From assembly GCA_027080755.1 (NCBI GenBank), contig JALWQC010000241.1:1-6152 (forward strand): a stretch of DNA of 6,152 nucleotides, in the 5' to 3' direction. The notes under the pieces are model-generated. The model did no database searches and was not told the origin of the DNA. It was given only the letters and a program-made list of their open reading frames with translations. Within the stretch, counting starts at the first letter, position 1. Each line of letters begins with the position of its first letter. The position numbers were made by a program, and so were the translations under genes. This document shows positions 1 through 5,670 of the stretch, piece after piece. This DNA is from Paracoccaceae bacterium (lineage in GTDB: Bacteria; Pseudomonadota; Alphaproteobacteria; Rhodobacterales; Rhodobacteraceae).

Positions 1-918
1 GCGCTTTGTGTCCAGTCGCGGATGGAACAGCAGGAACAGCGGCACGATCCCGCCAAGGAAAACCTGCCCGCCCCAGAACAGCCAGGTGTAGATACCGCCC
101 TCCAGCAGGATAAAGCGTTCGACGCCGGAATGTTCCGCCGCATAGATGTTGGTCAGATGCTGAACGGCCGTGAAATACAGAACCACCGCCACGAAAATCC
201 CCAGCAGACGCGCCTGACGGGTGCGCAGCTTGGTGCCGTATTTGCGGTTGGTCATGGAACAGGTGCCGATCATGACCAGCATGAACATCGCCAGCCCGAA
301 GGAAAACGACATGGCAATGAACATCGGGGCCATAATCGCCGCGTCATAGGCCTGCCGCGCCACCAGCCACCCGAAAATAGAGCCGGTGCCCGTGGTCAGC
401 GCCAGCCGCCACAGAAACGCCGCATAGCCGGCCACGGTCAGCGCATGTTCATGCAGCCCCCGCGCCATCTGCGCATAGATATAGGCCGCCACGACCGCCA
501 GAAAGCCGGTATACAGCAGGATGTTCCAGGCAAAAATAGAGGTAAAGTTGTAATTCACCATCGCCACGCCCAGACGGTCGGGCCGCCCCAGATCCAGCAC
601 CAGCACCGCCAGCCCGCCGATCAGCAGCGCCATGGCCAGCAGGCTCGCCAGCCGCGCCGTGGGTTTATAGGCCTTTTTGCCGAACACCGACCCGATAGAG
701 GACACATTCAGCGCCCCCGAGGCCGCAACAATCAGGAAAATCGCGAACACATGCGGCACGCCCCAGACGATCTGGTTGTTCATGCCGGTGACAATATGGC
801 CGTGTTCCTCGATATAGAATACCACGCCGAGCGCCGCCAGAATGAAGACCCCCAGCACCGCGATCAGGCTCCAGAATTGCGGCGTTGACTTCAACTCGCG
901 ATAGATAATCCGTTCCAT
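1..918 (-). CDS. dsrP: DsrP, NrfD-like integral membrane subunit of the DsrMKJOP complex (partial, C-terminus outside the window)
   Basis: The first 306 residues of an NrfD/PsrC-family polytopic membrane protein; the frame stays open to the left edge, so the stop lies outside the window. The family is usually around 400 residues, so roughly a quarter is missing. NrfD-type proteins bind quinone(s) and pair with a ferredoxin subunit, here DsrO. Hydrophobic segments are seen at about 16-36, 50-72, 90-108, 126-147, 165-183, 191-215, 235-253 and 270-298. The family hallmark VLDLGRPDR occupies 107-115, followed by the NYNFTSIFAWN segment (122-132). A conserved-looking charged loop MTNRKYGTKLRTR (221-233) should lie outside the membrane. 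The ATG is 12 nt after the dsrO stop, and the short polar start (MERIIYREL) leads into the first helix. Placement last in the MKLJOP order supports DsrP over other NrfD proteins such as HmeB or PsrC. Confidence 0.93.
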   Translation of the reverse strand, partial: MERIIYRELKSTPQFWSLIAVLGVFILAALGVVFYIEEHGHIVTGMNNQIVWGVPHVFAIFLIVAASGALNVSSIGSVFGKKAYKPTARLASLLAMALLIGGLAVLVLDLGRPDRLGVAMVNYNFTSIFAWNILLYTGFLAVVAAYIYAQMARGLHEHALTVAGYAAFLWRLALTTGTGSIFGWLVARQAYDAAIMAPMFIAMSFSFGLAMFMLVMIGTCSMTNRKYGTKLRTRQARLLGIFVAVVLYFTAVQHLTNIYAAEHSGVERFILLEGGIYTWLFWGGQVFLGGIVPLFLLFHPRLDTKR

Positions 919-925
919 CCCGTCG

Positions 926-930
926 TCCCC
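926..930 (-). promoter_or_regulatory. Probable Shine-Dalgarno site of dsrP (weak)
   Basis: GGGGA directly after the dsrO TAG stop and 7 nt ahead of the dsrP ATG (918-916). It matches less well than the sites of the preceding genes, so dsrP may depend on ribosomes arriving from dsrO. Confidence 0.5.
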
Positions 931-1719
931 CTAAATATTCTGGTAGCGCACGCCCAGGTTCAACCCCAGGTCCGCACGCAACTCGACACTCGGATAATTG
1001 GCGAGCGCCTTGGAAATTTCGCTTTCGGGATCGTTGAGATCCCCGAAAACCATCGCGCCGCTGCCGGTCTTCTGACAAGCCTCGACGCAGGCGGTGGTGC
1101 CGTCGCCGCGGTCGATTTTATGCACACACATGTTGCACCCCTCGACCGTGCCGATCCCGCGCGGAGTCGTCACCTTCTGCCCCGTAACCGGTTCATGCAC
1201 GAAAGAGCGCGCCTTGAACGGGCAGGCCATCATGCAATAGCGGCAGCCGATGCAGCGGTGACGGTCCACCAGCACAATCCCGTCCACCCGCTTGAAGGAT
1301 GCGCCCGTCGGGCAGACATCCACACAAGGCGGGTTTTCGCAATGCTGGCACATCAGCGGCAGCGTCGTGGTGTAGCCGGTGCTGCGGTTCTTCAGCGTCA
1401 CCTTGCGGATCCATTGCGGATCGGTCGGCGCGCCGGTGTTTTCCCAGCCGTGTTCGTCGGAACAGGCGGTGACGCAGGCGTTGCAATCCTCGGAACATTT
1501 GTTGGCGTCGATCAGCAGACCCCAGCGCACATCCGGGTTGGCATTGGCCGCCGCCCCGCTGCCCATAGCCATCAGGGTCACGCCCGGGGCCAGGGTGACG
1601 CTGGCCAGCGCCGCGCCGCTTTTCAGAAAGGACCGGCGGTGCATATCCGCGCCCTTTTCATCCGGCGCACTGTTGCAGCCCCCGCCGCAAGCGCCCGTGT
1701 TCATTCCCGGTATTTTCAT
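931..1719 (-). CDS. dsrO: DsrO, Tat-exported four-cluster ferredoxin subunit of the DsrMKJOP complex
   Basis: A 262-residue periplasmic iron-sulfur protein of the DMSO reductase B-subunit/NrfC type, which carries electrons between DsrJ and the membrane protein DsrP. A twin-arginine signal is visible as HRRSFLK (27-33) followed by a hydrophobic stretch rich in Ala, Val and Leu to about residue 52, with an Ala-rich likely cleavage region near 56-60. Sixteen cysteines in the mature part fit four [4Fe-4S] clusters: Cys75-79-82-86, Cys124-127-132-136, Cys156-159-162-166 and Cys195-198-211-215. The first group has three rather than two residues between its first two cysteines. The chosen ATG has a perfect Shine-Dalgarno and overlaps the dsrJ stop. 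It gives 25 residues before the Tat region, including a CGGGC motif (11-15), which is unusual; starting at Met26 would remove it. dsrP begins 12 nt after the TAG stop. Fdn/Hyb-type ferredoxin subunits are relatives, but the neighbours identify it. Confidence 0.95.
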   Translation of the reverse strand: MKIPGMNTGACGGGCNSAPDEKGADMHRRSFLKSGAALASVTLAPGVTLMAMGSGAAANANPDVRWGLLIDANKCSEDCNACVTACSDEHGWENTGAPTDPQWIRKVTLKNRSTGYTTTLPLMCQHCENPPCVDVCPTGASFKRVDGIVLVDRHRCIGCRYCMMACPFKARSFVHEPVTGQKVTTPRGIGTVEGCNMCVHKIDRGDGTTACVEACQKTGSGAMVFGDLNDPESEISKALANYPSVELRADLGLNLGVRYQNI

Positions 1720-2159
1720 TGCGAGACCTCCTGAAGATAGGCCAGCAGAACATCCATCGTCGGGGACTCCGGCTCTTTGAAGATCAGCGCCGCCTTGCCC
1801 AGTTCCTGCGGAAGCGAGTTGTGGCACTGGAAACAGTCGATCTTGACCGCGGCGTAGTCATGGCACACACGGCAGAAATGCTGGTCACTGGCAATGGACA
1901 CCGGCTTGGCATCCGGTCCGTTCACCGCGTGACAGGTCACACATTCCGCAATAGAGGCCTGCACATCCCGGTCCCCCTCATGCACTGTCAGATCACGGTC
2001 GTGCTTCAACAGATACATGTGGTTCGTGCGCCAGAATTCGTTCCCCTCGGGGTGCGGGGCGCCCGTCGCCTTGGGAATGTCGGGATAGACCCCCTCTCCC
2101 AGCGTCGGGCCCGCCAGAAGGCCGAACATCATCAGCCCTGCGATCAACAACCGTTTCAT
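1716..2159 (-). CDS. dsrJ: DsrJ, periplasmic triheme cytochrome c of the DsrMKJOP complex
   Basis: A 147-residue exported multiheme cytochrome. Residues 1-21 form a Sec-type signal or anchor: MKRLL followed by a hydrophobic stretch to about residue 20. In A. vinosum the equivalent segment stays uncleaved as a membrane anchor. Three heme c motifs follow: CVTCH (73-77), CRVCH (96-100) and CFQCH (109-113). The conserved DsrJ block before heme 1 is recognisable as RTNHMYLLKHDRDLTV (44-59), offering His47, Met48, His53 and His60 as possible sixth ligands; His94 is another candidate. The protein has exactly six cysteines, all in heme motifs, so the extra distal-ligand cysteine described for A. vinosum DsrJ (Cys46) is absent; by my eye alignment His36 sits in its place. 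DsrJ works with DsrO and DsrP on the periplasmic side. Its partner reaction is not settled in the literature. The TGA stop overlaps the dsrO ATG as ATGA. Confidence 0.95.
   Translation of the reverse strand: MKRLLIAGLMMFGLLAGPTLGEGVYPDIPKATGAPHPEGNEFWRTNHMYLLKHDRDLTVHEGDRDVQASIAECVTCHAVNGPDAKPVSIASDQHFCRVCHDYAAVKIDCFQCHNSLPQELGKAALIFKEPESPTMDVLLAYLQEVSQ
1726..1732 (-). promoter_or_regulatory. Shine-Dalgarno site of dsrO, inside the 3' end of dsrJ
   Basis: AGGAGGT, a perfect anti-16S match, 6 nt ahead of the ATG at 1719-1717. It decides the dsrO start: the in-frame ORF continues upstream into dsrJ, and a later Met (codon 26, 1644-1642) sits right before the Tat motif but has only a weak upstream GGG. 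Confidence 0.88.
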
Positions 2160-2161
2160 GC

Positions 2162-4099
2162 TTATTCTCCAAGCCCCATTTTGATGTAGCCGGTCGGGCA
2201 AACGTCGGCGCAAATGTGGCAGCCGATACATTTGGTGTAATCCGTCTGCACATAGCGCCCGACGGCACGGTCCTTTTTCGGCACGCGCGAGATCGCATCC
2301 TGCGGGCAGTAGATCACGCAGTTGTCACACTCGAAACACATACCGCAGGACATGCAACGCTCGCCCTCTTTCTGCGCCTGTTCCTCGGTATAGGCGATGA
2401 TGCGTTCCTCGAAGTTGCCCAGAACGTCGTCGCCCTCGATCCGCACCTCGTCGCGGACTTCGCGCGGGACATAGGGGAAATGCCCCTTGAACAGCTCGTT
2501 ATGCTTGACGATCTGCGAATCCGCGCGGTCCTCGTAGTTATGCACGGCGAAATCCGAGGCAAACGTCCCGCGCACCGGTTCGTGCGTGTAGGGGGCCGGA
2601 TCGTGGTTCTTGCGGTGCAGTTCGCGCAACAGGTTGAAATGCGGCGTGTCGATTTTCGGGCGCTTTTCAACCTCGCCGTCGTCCAGAAAATCGGTGATCG
2701 CATCGGCAGCCACGCGGCCGTGGCCGATGGCCGTGGTCAGCAGATGCGGCTTGATAACGTCGCCACCGGCGAAATGCTTCGCCTTGCCCTTGACCTGGAA
2801 CCCGGTCGCCACGTCGATAAAGCCGTTGCCGGCGTTCAGATCCTCGACCCCTTCGAAATCGCCCATCTGGCCGATGGCGGCGATGATGATGTCGGCCTCC
2901 AGCTCGAACTCGGTGCCTTCTACGGGGACGGGGCGGCCGCCCTCTATGCGGCATTCGCACATCTTCAGCCCGCGCGCCTTGCCGGTTTCGTCTTTCAGAA
3001 CCTCCAGCGGCATGACGCTGCCGCGCAGGTCCACACCCTCGCGCTTGGCGTCTTCGCGTTCATGTTCGGCGGCGGTCATTTCCTCGATCGGGAAAAGCGA
3101 GGTCAGCGTGGCCTGCATCCCCTCGCGGGTCAGCACATGCGCCGCATCCTGTGCGGTGTAGTCGATCGCCACCCCGTCGGAATGGGTGGTGTCGGCCACC
3201 TGCGTGATATGCCCCAGACGCCGCGCAACCGATGCCACGTCAATAGAGGTATCCCCGCCCCCCACAACAACGACCTTCTGCGCGGTGCCCAGCACCCAGC
3301 CCTTGTTGAAAGCGTCCAGGAATTCGATACCGTTGATGCAGTTTTCCGTGCCTTCCCAGCCCGGGATCGGCAGCGGACGGCCCGCCTGTGCGCCAAGCGC
3401 CCAGAAAATCGCCTCGTAGTTTTCTTCCAGCTCCTCGACAGAGATATCCTTGCCGACGCGGGTGTTGGTAAAGATTTCCACGCCCATATCGACAATACGC
3501 CCGATTTCCTTGTCCAGCATGTCGCGCGGCGTCCGGTATCCCGGAATGCCGTAACGCATCATGCCGCCCAGCTTGTCGTTGGCCTCGAACAGCACAACAC
3601 GGTGGCCGGCCTGACGCAGGAAATACGCCGCCGACAGACCGGCAGGGCCGCCACCGATCACGGCGATGGAGCGGCCGGTATCCGGGCCGGGCGAACACAT
3701 CTTGACGTCATTAGCATTGGCCCAGTCACCCACATACTGTTCCACCCCGTTGATGCCGACGAATTCGTCAACCTCGTTGCGGTTACAGCCCGATTCACAG
3801 GGCGCGGGGCAAACGCGACCCATCGTGGCGGGGAACGGGTTGGCCTCGGCCATCTTCTGGAAGGCGTATTCCTGCCACGCCATGCCCTCGATCACCGGCT
3901 TGTCCATGCCGCGTGCAATCGCCAGCCACTCGCGGATTTCATGACCCGAGGGGCAAGACCCCTGACACGGCGGGGTTTTATGGGTGTAGGTCGGACATTT
4001 GTAGGATTTGTCCTGCGTAAAGATCTTTTCTTCCAGATCCCAGTCGTAGGGGGTTTCGCCTTCTTCGAAGCGCCGGAATGTGTGCTTTTGATCGTTCAT
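2162..4099 (-). CDS. dsrL: DsrL, NAD(P)H-linked iron-sulfur flavoprotein of the Dsr sulfur pathway
   Basis: A 645-residue soluble protein of the GltD-like flavoprotein family with a ferredoxin domain at its C-terminus. In Allochromatium vinosum, DsrL couples NAD(H) to the reverse sulfite reductase DsrAB. Domains in order: an N-terminal Fe-S domain with Cys35, 45, 49 and Cys97, 101, 105 (CPAPCESGC); an FAD fold with GGGPAGLSAAY near 149-159; a second dinucleotide fold with VVVGGGDTSID near 277-287 for NAD(P)H; a second FAD-contact segment, FAGGDV near 443-448; a linker of about 100 residues; and a two-cluster ferredoxin with Cys588-591-594-598 and Cys624-627-630-634. Cys582 and Cys585 (CMSC) precede the first cluster. 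GltD lacks the C-terminal ferredoxin, and length and architecture match DsrL. The segment after the NAD(P) glycine motif contains no arginine, hinting at NADH. The start overlaps the dsrK stop as TGATG, and the 3' end holds the dsrJ ribosome binding site. Position between dsrK and dsrJ is typical of sulfur oxidisers. Confidence 0.95.
   Translation of the reverse strand: MNDQKHTFRRFEEGETPYDWDLEEKIFTQDKSYKCPTYTHKTPPCQGSCPSGHEIREWLAIARGMDKPVIEGMAWQEYAFQKMAEANPFPATMGRVCPAPCESGCNRNEVDEFVGINGVEQYVGDWANANDVKMCSPGPDTGRSIAVIGGGPAGLSAAYFLRQAGHRVVLFEANDKLGGMMRYGIPGYRTPRDMLDKEIGRIVDMGVEIFTNTRVGKDISVEELEENYEAIFWALGAQAGRPLPIPGWEGTENCINGIEFLDAFNKGWVLGTAQKVVVVGGGDTSIDVASVARRLGHITQVADTTHSDGVAIDYTAQDAAHVLTREGMQATLTSLFPIEEMTAAEHEREDAKREGVDLRGSVMPLEVLKDETGKARGLKMCECRIEGGRPVPVEGTEFELEADIIIAAIGQMGDFEGVEDLNAGNGFIDVATGFQVKGKAKHFAGGDVIKPHLLTTAIGHGRVAADAITDFLDDGEVEKRPKIDTPHFNLLRELHRKNHDPAPYTHEPVRGTFASDFAVHNYEDRADSQIVKHNELFKGHFPYVPREVRDEVRIEGDDVLGNFEERIIAYTEEQAQKEGERCMSCGMCFECDNCVIYCPQDAISRVPKKDRAVGRYVQTDYTKCIGCHICADVCPTGYIKMGLGE
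2167..2170 (-). promoter_or_regulatory. Shine-Dalgarno site of dsrJ, inside the last codons of dsrL
   Basis: GGAG (in TTGGAGAATAA) covers the final Gly-Glu codons of dsrL and lies 7 nt ahead of the dsrJ ATG at 2159-2157. Only 2 nt separate the dsrL TAA from that ATG. The site supports a start that places the signal peptide at the N-terminus, instead of the longer upstream reading frame that runs back into dsrL. Confidence 0.75.
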
Positions 4100-5658
4100 C
4101 AATTTTCCTCCACTGCGGCGGCTTCCCCTGCGGGCGCGGCCTGTTCTTCTGTTTCTTGTCCGGTCAGGATGATGGCGTTACCCACCAGCTGATGCACCGA
4201 AAGGATAGAGTCCCTCTCATAGCCGAAATGCGGCATAATTTTTGAAAACTGGGTTTTGCAGATGGCGCAGATCGCGGCCATATGCGTTACCCCGTGGTCC
4301 TGCGTAACCTGTTGCAGGGCCGTCATGCGCGGGCTGGCGCCCTTGGTGCGCAGATCCATGATCTCGTCGGTCAGCAGACCGCCGCCACCGCCACAACACA
4401 GGGTGCTTTCCATGATCGTGTCGCGGTCCATATCGACATAGTTGTTACAGACGGCTTTCAGCACCTCGCGCGGCAATTCGAACTGCCCGCCCGGACGGTC
4501 CCCCATGCTGGAGCCACGCGCAACGTTGCAGCTGTCATGGAAGGTCACGACATATTCGTCGTTTTTGGACTTGTCGAATTTCAGCTCCCCGCGCTCGATC
4601 ATACCGTGGGTGAATTCCATGATATGCTGCGGGATCGGGTAATTCTGGTCCAGAAAATCGAACGGACCGGCCAGCGTGTTCAGGAAGCTGTAGGCCACGC
4701 GCCAGGCATGGCCACATTCCCCGAAGACAATCCGCTTCACGCCCAGATCCTCGGCCGCCTTGCGGATGCGCAGGGCCAGTTCGCGCATGTTTTCATAGGA
4801 CCCGATGAACATCCCGAAGTTCGCCGCCTCGGAAGCATAGGAGCTGATAGTCCAACTGACGCCGGCCTCGTGGAACACCTTGGCATAGCCCAGAAGCCCG
4901 TCGATATGCGGCTCGGCAAAGAAATCCGCGGACGGGGTGATCAGCAGGATGTCGGCGCCCTTTTCGTCCAGCGGGATGCGCACGGAAATGCCGGTATCGT
5001 CCTCCAGATCCTCTTCCAGATCCTCCAGCGTGGCGCGCAGGGCCTTTTCCTGCAGGCCCAGATTGTTGCCGACCTTTTCGGCCTTGGCGATGATCTCGTT
5101 ACAATATTTCTGGCCGACCCCGACGCTGTCCATGATCTCGCGCGCGGCCATGGAAATTTCCGCGGTATCAATGCCGTAGGGGCAGAAAACGGAACAGCGG
5201 CGGCACTGGGAACACTGGTGGTAATAGGTATACCACTCGTCCAGCACCTCTTTGGTCAGATCGCGCGCGCCGACCAGCTTCGGGAAATATTTCCCCGCAA
5301 AGGTATAATAGCGCCGATAGACCGAGCGCAGCAGATCCTGTCGCGCCACCGGCATGTTTTTCGGATCGCCCGTGCCAAGGAAATAGTGGCACTTGTCCGT
5401 GCAGGCGCCGCATTTCACGCAGGAATCGAGATATACCTGAAAGGCGCGGCTTTTCTTGGCCAGCTCGCCGATCTTGGCGATCGCGACCTCCTGCCAGTTG
5501 TCGATCAGCTCCCCGGGGAAGCCCAGATCCTCGTTCATCTGCGGATAGGCCTTGATCGGCTCTATGTCCGCCATTGCCCCGCAGGCCAGTCGCGGTATTT
5601 CCAGCGGGTCCGGTATCATTTTCGGGCCGCCTTCTGCATCCATATCAAGCGTTGCCAT
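4099..5658 (-). CDS. dsrK: DsrK, HdrD-like iron-sulfur subunit of the DsrMKJOP complex
   Basis: A 519-residue cytoplasmic protein related to HdrD, the catalytic subunit of heterodisulfide reductase. It is thought to act on the DsrC trisulfide/disulfide, passing electrons to or from DsrM. The N-terminal half carries two ferredoxin-type [4Fe-4S] motifs: Cys80-83-86-90 (CVKCGACTDKC) and Cys149-152-155-159 (CSQCRRCSVFCP). The C-terminal half carries the CCG-type cysteines expected for the catalytic noncanonical cluster: Cys315 (GECGHAW), Cys377 (HDSCN), the Cys421-Cys422 pair followed by five glycines, and Cys464-Cys467 (CAICK). No membrane segment or signal peptide is seen, which fits a protein held at the inner face by DsrM. 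Residues 211-220 are an acidic Leu-Glu-Asp repeat and residues 501-519 an Ala/Glu-rich tail, both probably flexible. The stop (TGA) shares its A with the dsrL ATG. GlcF and HdrD are relatives, but context settles on DsrK. Confidence 0.96.
   Translation of the reverse strand: MATLDMDAEGGPKMIPDPLEIPRLACGAMADIEPIKAYPQMNEDLGFPGELIDNWQEVAIAKIGELAKKSRAFQVYLDSCVKCGACTDKCHYFLGTGDPKNMPVARQDLLRSVYRRYYTFAGKYFPKLVGARDLTKEVLDEWYTYYHQCSQCRRCSVFCPYGIDTAEISMAAREIMDSVGVGQKYCNEIIAKAEKVGNNLGLQEKALRATLEDLEEDLEDDTGISVRIPLDEKGADILLITPSADFFAEPHIDGLLGYAKVFHEAGVSWTISSYASEAANFGMFIGSYENMRELALRIRKAAEDLGVKRIVFGECGHAWRVAYSFLNTLAGPFDFLDQNYPIPQHIMEFTHGMIERGELKFDKSKNDEYVVTFHDSCNVARGSSMGDRPGGQFELPREVLKAVCNNYVDMDRDTIMESTLCCGGGGGLLTDEIMDLRTKGASPRMTALQQVTQDHGVTHMAAICAICKTQFSKIMPHFGYERDSILSVHQLVGNAIILTGQETEEQAAPAGEAAAVEEN
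4106..4111 (-). promoter_or_regulatory. Shine-Dalgarno site of dsrL, inside the 3' end of dsrK
   Basis: GGAGGA within the last codons of dsrK, 7 nt ahead of the ATG at 4099-4097. An in-frame TTG lies one codon further upstream (4102-4100), but it would be only about 4 nt from the GGAGG core and is the weaker start codon, so the ATG is preferred. Confidence 0.8.
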
Positions 5659-5664
5659 GTCCAG

Positions 5665-5670
5665 ACCTCC
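5665..5670 (-). promoter_or_regulatory. Shine-Dalgarno site of dsrK
   Basis: GGAGGT, starting at the base after the dsrM TAA stop and 6 nt upstream of the dsrK ATG (5658-5656). It fixes this ATG as the start rather than the internal Met codons at residues 6 and 14, and suggests that ribosomes finishing dsrM re-initiate on dsrK. Confidence 0.85.

Noticed and set aside
22..888. A plus-strand open frame of 288 codons opposite dsrP
   Set aside because: It is antisense to codons of the hydrophobic DsrP protein, which explains its unnatural Gln/His/Arg-rich composition. No ribosome binding site or family motif supports it.
919..930. A possible terminator or promoter between dsrO and dsrP
   Set aside because: The gap is 12 nt, has no inverted repeat or T-run, and is explained by the dsrP ribosome binding site.
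1720..1827. A longer dsrO reading frame starting upstream inside dsrJ
   Set aside because: It would overlap dsrJ by over 100 nt and bury the Tat signal about 60 residues from the N-terminus, whereas the ATG at 1719 has a perfect Shine-Dalgarno.
2160..2231. A longer dsrJ reading frame starting upstream inside dsrL
   Set aside because: The extra 24 residues are an out-of-frame reading of the dsrL ferredoxin domain and would put an Arg-rich stretch ahead of the signal peptide. The ATG at 2159 has a well placed GGAG.
2162..4099. Annotation of dsrL as glutamate synthase small subunit (GltD)
   Set aside because: The flavoprotein core is GltD-like, but the C-terminal two-cluster ferredoxin, the ~645-residue length and the dsr neighbours identify DsrL.
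2216..4192. A plus-strand open frame of 658 codons opposite dsrL
   Set aside because: It mirrors dsrL in a high-GC gene whose codon bias keeps the antisense frame free of stops. The translation is rich in Arg, His and Ala with no recognisable domain, and the minus-strand product is unmistakable.
4099..5658. Annotation of dsrK as glycolate oxidase iron-sulfur subunit or HdrD
   Set aside because: These share the ferredoxin plus CCG layout, but position directly after a NarI-like dsrM and before dsrL/J/O/P identifies DsrK.
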